Shown piece by piece: positions 61,380-64,000 of a stretch of DNA of 64,000 bases (position 1 is the stretch's first letter; the number at the start of each line of letters is the position of its first letter). A program made the translations under genes and the position numbers. Under the pieces are notes generated by a model that worked only from the letters and a program-made list of their open reading frames with translations, did not search any database and was not told where the DNA came from. The stretch lies in NCBI GenBank assembly GCA_033439795.1, contig JAUTDP010000004.1:2790001-2854000 (forward strand). The letters run 5' to 3'. This DNA comes from Sordaria brevicollis. Its lineage: Eukaryota; Ascomycota; Sordariomycetes; Sordariales; Sordariaceae.

Positions 61380-64000
61380 CTACGACAACCCAAGCACACC
61401 CACCGCCCCGGCAACACCCAACCCAAGCATCATAACCTTCCACATCACCTTTACCGCTACAGCTGCATCTTCTTCTTCTTCTTCTTCATCCCCGTCTTTG
61501 CTCGACCCCCGGCTACCAGCCGTCGCCGTCACAGTCGCCGCCGCCGGTCCACCGCCAGGGAAAATAACCGTCGTACTACCCCCCTCATCACCACCATCAA
61601 ACGGGTATTGAATCGTCGTAGTAGTCCCTCCCGGTCCACCTATTACCACACCATCCGATCCTATCGTCACCGTTTGACCCTTGTCCCCATCACCACCAAG
61701 TACCGTGGTTACAGCCGTGGTAGCATCAGGACCAACAGTATAACTAACCCCCTCCACCACAACCACCGACGCACCAACTTTTGTTATCGTCGCGCCGCCG
61801 ATTACCGCGTACTCAGTTGCCTTGGGGTCAGCGTTCGGGCCGCCGAGGGTTGTTATCGTTGGTCCTGTCGCTGCTCCTGCTCCTGCGCCTGGGCTGGCGC
61901 TTGGTTGGGCATGATGGGTGATGATGACACCCGCAGACGGGTCAAGGACGATGGTCTCGTCGTCGTCGATGATGGTTGTTAAGGGAGATGAGAGGGTGGT
62001 GTAAGTGATGGTGGTACCGTAGATGACGATGACGGATTGTCCGATGGCGGTTAGGAGGGAGCCGCCTGCTACTATGACTTCTGTTTTTGGTGGTGATTGT
62101 GGTGACTGTGGCTGAGGGGAAGGAAGGGGGATGGAGAGGGTTTGGATTGTGGTTTTGAAGCCGGTCGCATCAGCAGGGAGAGGAGCAGGAGCTGTGAGGA
62201 TGATTCCCGAGGGGCCGATGGTGAGGGTTTGCTGTTTTTGGTCGCCGTTGCCGTTGCTGTTGGGGTTGTTGATGGTGATGGTGGTTGGTGAGGAGCCGGG
62301 GGCGGGGAAGGTGAGTGTTGTGCTACTGCTGGGACCGACGCCGATGATGGCTATGGAGGAACTGATGGTGATGGGGAGCCCGTCGACGGTGGTGGTTTTG
62401 GTGGGTTGGCCACCGTTGCTGGGACTGCCAGGACCAGGGCCGATGGTAATGGTTTGGTCGCCGCGCGGTGGTGGAGGGACGGTAACGGTTGTGATGATGG
62501 GGTTTCCCTTAGGGTCGACGATGGCGATTCCACTGGGACCGAGGCTGACGGTGTGGTCGTCGACGACAACGGTAGTGGGTGTTGGGGGTAAGGTGAAGGT
62601 GGAACTGCTGGTACCAATCACGGCTACGGAGGAGCTTATGATGATGGGTAAGTCGTTGAGCTTGGTGCTTGTGGGTTTCGGGACGTAGATGACTCCTGCT
62701 CCTCCTCCTCCTCCTCCTCCTCCTCCTCCTGATCCCGGGCCACTTCCTCCTCCTCTGGTGGTAGATGTTGGCCTGCTTACGGTGGCACCGCCTCCGACTA
62801 CCCGAGTTGGCCCTACAGTAAAGGTTTCTCCGCCGACCACCACGGTCTGTGTCTTTGACGTCGGATTGTCCGCAATTGTGGAAGTGCCAATAACCACCTC
62901 CGAAGGCTTCACAATCACGGTAACCGGTTTTGGTGCAGATTTGGTTGCTTCGCCGTTCGGCCCTTTGTTACTCGTATGGAACGTGTTGTACACTGGCGGG
63001 TTAACCGGATCAAAGTCCCCAGCTGTCGGCCTTAGTGAGTTTGTAAACTCGTTGGTCACACCGTAGTTAGGAGTCTCCATCGGCGAATACACCACCGCCG
63101 GGTTTTTGTCTGTCGTGATGTAGGTAACTGTGGGTGCAAACCGGATCGATGTTGAGGTCTGAGGGCCGTATCCCCAGCTGTTGGTGCTGACCGTTAACGT
63201 GCATGTCGGGATCTCCGAACCGCCACTCGCGGTGATGGTAAAACAGGTGGTTAATGTAATCCCTGGAGGAAGATCTGTCTTCGTTACCAGATCTATGCAT
63301 GGCGGGAAGGTCTCCACGGGAGGCGGAACAAGCGTCGGGTAGGGCTGGGTGTAGTTCGATGGATCACCGATCCATGTGATTGTACTGATGTGTACAACCT
63401 CCCAACTTGTGACAGTTGCCGTCAGATCTGATGGTTGACAGTAGCTAACAGTCTTCGACGAGAACGTTGTAGTCGCCGAAGTCCGTGTTGATGACTGGTT
63501 GAAGAAGGGCGCTGTCGTTTGATTCCAGCTGCCACTGCTGATGAACTGTCCTCGAGTGGTTGGAGCGGCATCGGAGGTGGTCGTGATAGAAACATAGTCC
63601 CAAGAGACCGGTATACTTATAGATGATTGACCCAAAGTCGCATCGCCTCCATGTACTGTCGTCTGCTCTGCCCATGGTGGCATCTCAGGAGGACCCATGA
63701 TAGGTGGCTGACCCAACGTGACATGGCCTCCATCCACAAGCGTCTGGTCGGCCCAGGGAGGCATGTCCGGGGGACCGATTATAACTTCACCCCCTAAAGG
63801 TGCTTCCGTGGGCAACGGGCCATCCTGCCCGAGCGATTGACTTTCTTTCCCAACTGGCGCATAGTTCCAAGCCAAGGAGGAGGACGAGGTGAGAGTCGAT
63901 GCTGTTAAAGGACCAGCCGTAATGGTTGATTCTTCCCCATATATGGAGGAGAGATCGGACGTCAACTCGGAGGTCTTGCTACCCTCACTGGAATCCGTTG
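61380..64000 (-). CDS. Repetitive Ser/Thr/Gly/Pro-rich surface protein (5' end outside window)
   Basis: I do not recognise a named family. The frame is open to the right edge with no ATG or signal peptide in view, so the N-terminus is missing; 872 residues are visible. The N-terminal part is Ser/Thr/Pro-rich with MGPPEMPPWA(D/E)QT-type repeats (two copies near 63650-63780). A Cys-containing segment follows (FPPCIDLVTKTDLPPGITLTT). The C-terminal half is built of degenerate modules of the form ITISSSxAIIG...TxTIGPSGxxI (62100-62680 and similar further on), typical of fungal adhesin or mucin-like wall proteins. A Gly10 run is coded by CCT repeats at about 62698-62730. The end is acidic (EEEEEEDAA), then a hydrophobic tail, suggesting GPI anchoring or a membrane segment. 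The start and any 5' introns are unknown. Confidence 0.75.
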   Translation of the reverse strand, partial: TDSSEGSKTSELTSDLSSIYGEESTITAGPLTASTLTSSSSLAWNYAPVGKESQSLGQDGPLPTEAPLGGEVIIGPPDMPPWADQTLVDGGHVTLGQPPIMGPPEMPPWAEQTTVHGGDATLGQSSISIPVSWDYVSITTTSDAAPTTRGQFISSGSWNQTTAPFFNQSSTRTSATTTFSSKTVSYCQPSDLTATVTSWEVVHISTITWIGDPSNYTQPYPTLVPPPVETFPPCIDLVTKTDLPPGITLTTCFTITASGGSEIPTCTLTVSTNSWGYGPQTSTSIRFAPTVTYITTDKNPAVVYSPMETPNYGVTNEFTNSLRPTAGDFDPVNPPVYNTFHTSNKGPNGEATKSAPKPVTVIVKPSEVVIGTSTIADNPTSKTQTVVVGGETFTVGPTRVVGGGATVSRPTSTTRGGGSGPGSGGGGGGGGGGAGVIYVPKPTSTKLNDLPIIISSSVAVIGTSSSTFTLPPTPTTVVVDDHTVSLGPSGIAIVDPKGNPIITTVTVPPPPRGDQTITIGPGPGSPSNGGQPTKTTTVDGLPITISSSIAIIGVGPSSSTTLTFPAPGSSPTTITINNPNSNGNGDQKQQTLTIGPSGIILTAPAPLPADATGFKTTIQTLSIPLPSPQPQSPQSPPKTEVIVAGGSLLTAIGQSVIVIYGTTITYTTLSSPLTTIIDDDETIVLDPSAGVIITHHAQPSASPGAGAGAATGPTITTLGGPNADPKATEYAVIGGATITKVGASVVVVEGVSYTVGPDATTAVTTVLGGDGDKGQTVTIGSDGVVIGGPGGTTTTIQYPFDGGDEGGSTTVIFPGGGPAAATVTATAGSRGSSKDGDEEEEEEDAAVAVKVMWKVMMLGLGVAGAVGVLGLS

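Overview
The window reads as nuclear DNA of a filamentous ascomycete of the Neurospora/Sordaria group. Genes carry short introns (54-93 nt is typical here) with GT...AG ends and CTRAC-like branch sites. Several proteins match well-known Neurospora genes: a RAD6-type E2 (mus-8) and a fungal conventional kinesin (nkin). A ~6.5 kb AT-rich block has nearly lost CpA/TpG while keeping CpG, which is the signature of repeat-induced point mutation (RIP). The heavy RIP favours Neurospora over Sordaria; the exact species cannot be fixed from sequence alone.

Layout. 1-4.4 kb: no gene I can support. 4.4-6.6 kb (-): NADPH-cytochrome P450 reductase, ending in an 18-nt last coding exon. 10.8-19.6 kb (+): giant Furry/Tao3/Mor2-type cell-morphogenesis scaffold with a 4-nt first coding exon. 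21.1-23.8 kb (+): Zn(II)2Cys6 transcription factor whose zinc cluster is split by an intron. 24.2-25.7 kb (-): Fe(II)/2-oxoglutarate dioxygenase of the xanthine dioxygenase (XanA) type; its upstream region has a perfect TCGG-N6-CCGA purine-regulator site and several GATA sites. 26.67 kb: intron-containing tRNA-Tyr. 27.1-28.9 kb (-): GH125 alpha-mannosidase-like secreted enzyme. 29.8-30.0 kb: 215-bp MITE-like element. 30.0-32.0 kb (-): Clr2-like silencing protein with a large polyglutamine insertion. 33.3-34.3 kb (+): short-chain dehydrogenase. 35.7-36.6 kb (+): secreted alanine-rich repeat protein. 39.0-40.6 kb (+): SUN-family wall protein with a GPI signal. 42.0-43.7 kb (-): Csn12/Thp1-like PCI protein. 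44.5-45.8 kb (-): acetyl-CoA C-acetyltransferase with a likely mitochondrial presequence. 47.4-48.1 kb (+): mus-8. 49.8-56.3 kb: RIP-degraded block. 57.2-60.3 kb (+): conventional kinesin. 61.4 kb to the right edge (-): repetitive, probably surface-anchored protein, cut by the window.

The most interesting region is the RIP block. Reading through RIP-type stop codons, the plus strand keeps one frame (about 50.1-53.0 kb) with the ordered motifs of a RecQ-type SF2 helicase. The minus strand keeps another frame (about 55.8-53.1 kb) that resembles DUF6589 proteins. The two frames converge tail to tail and nearly fill the block, so it looks like the ghost of a two-gene mobile or repeated element carrying a RecQ-like helicase and a DUF6589-like protein. 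Most other genes are ordinary housekeeping or surface genes with no operon-like organisation.
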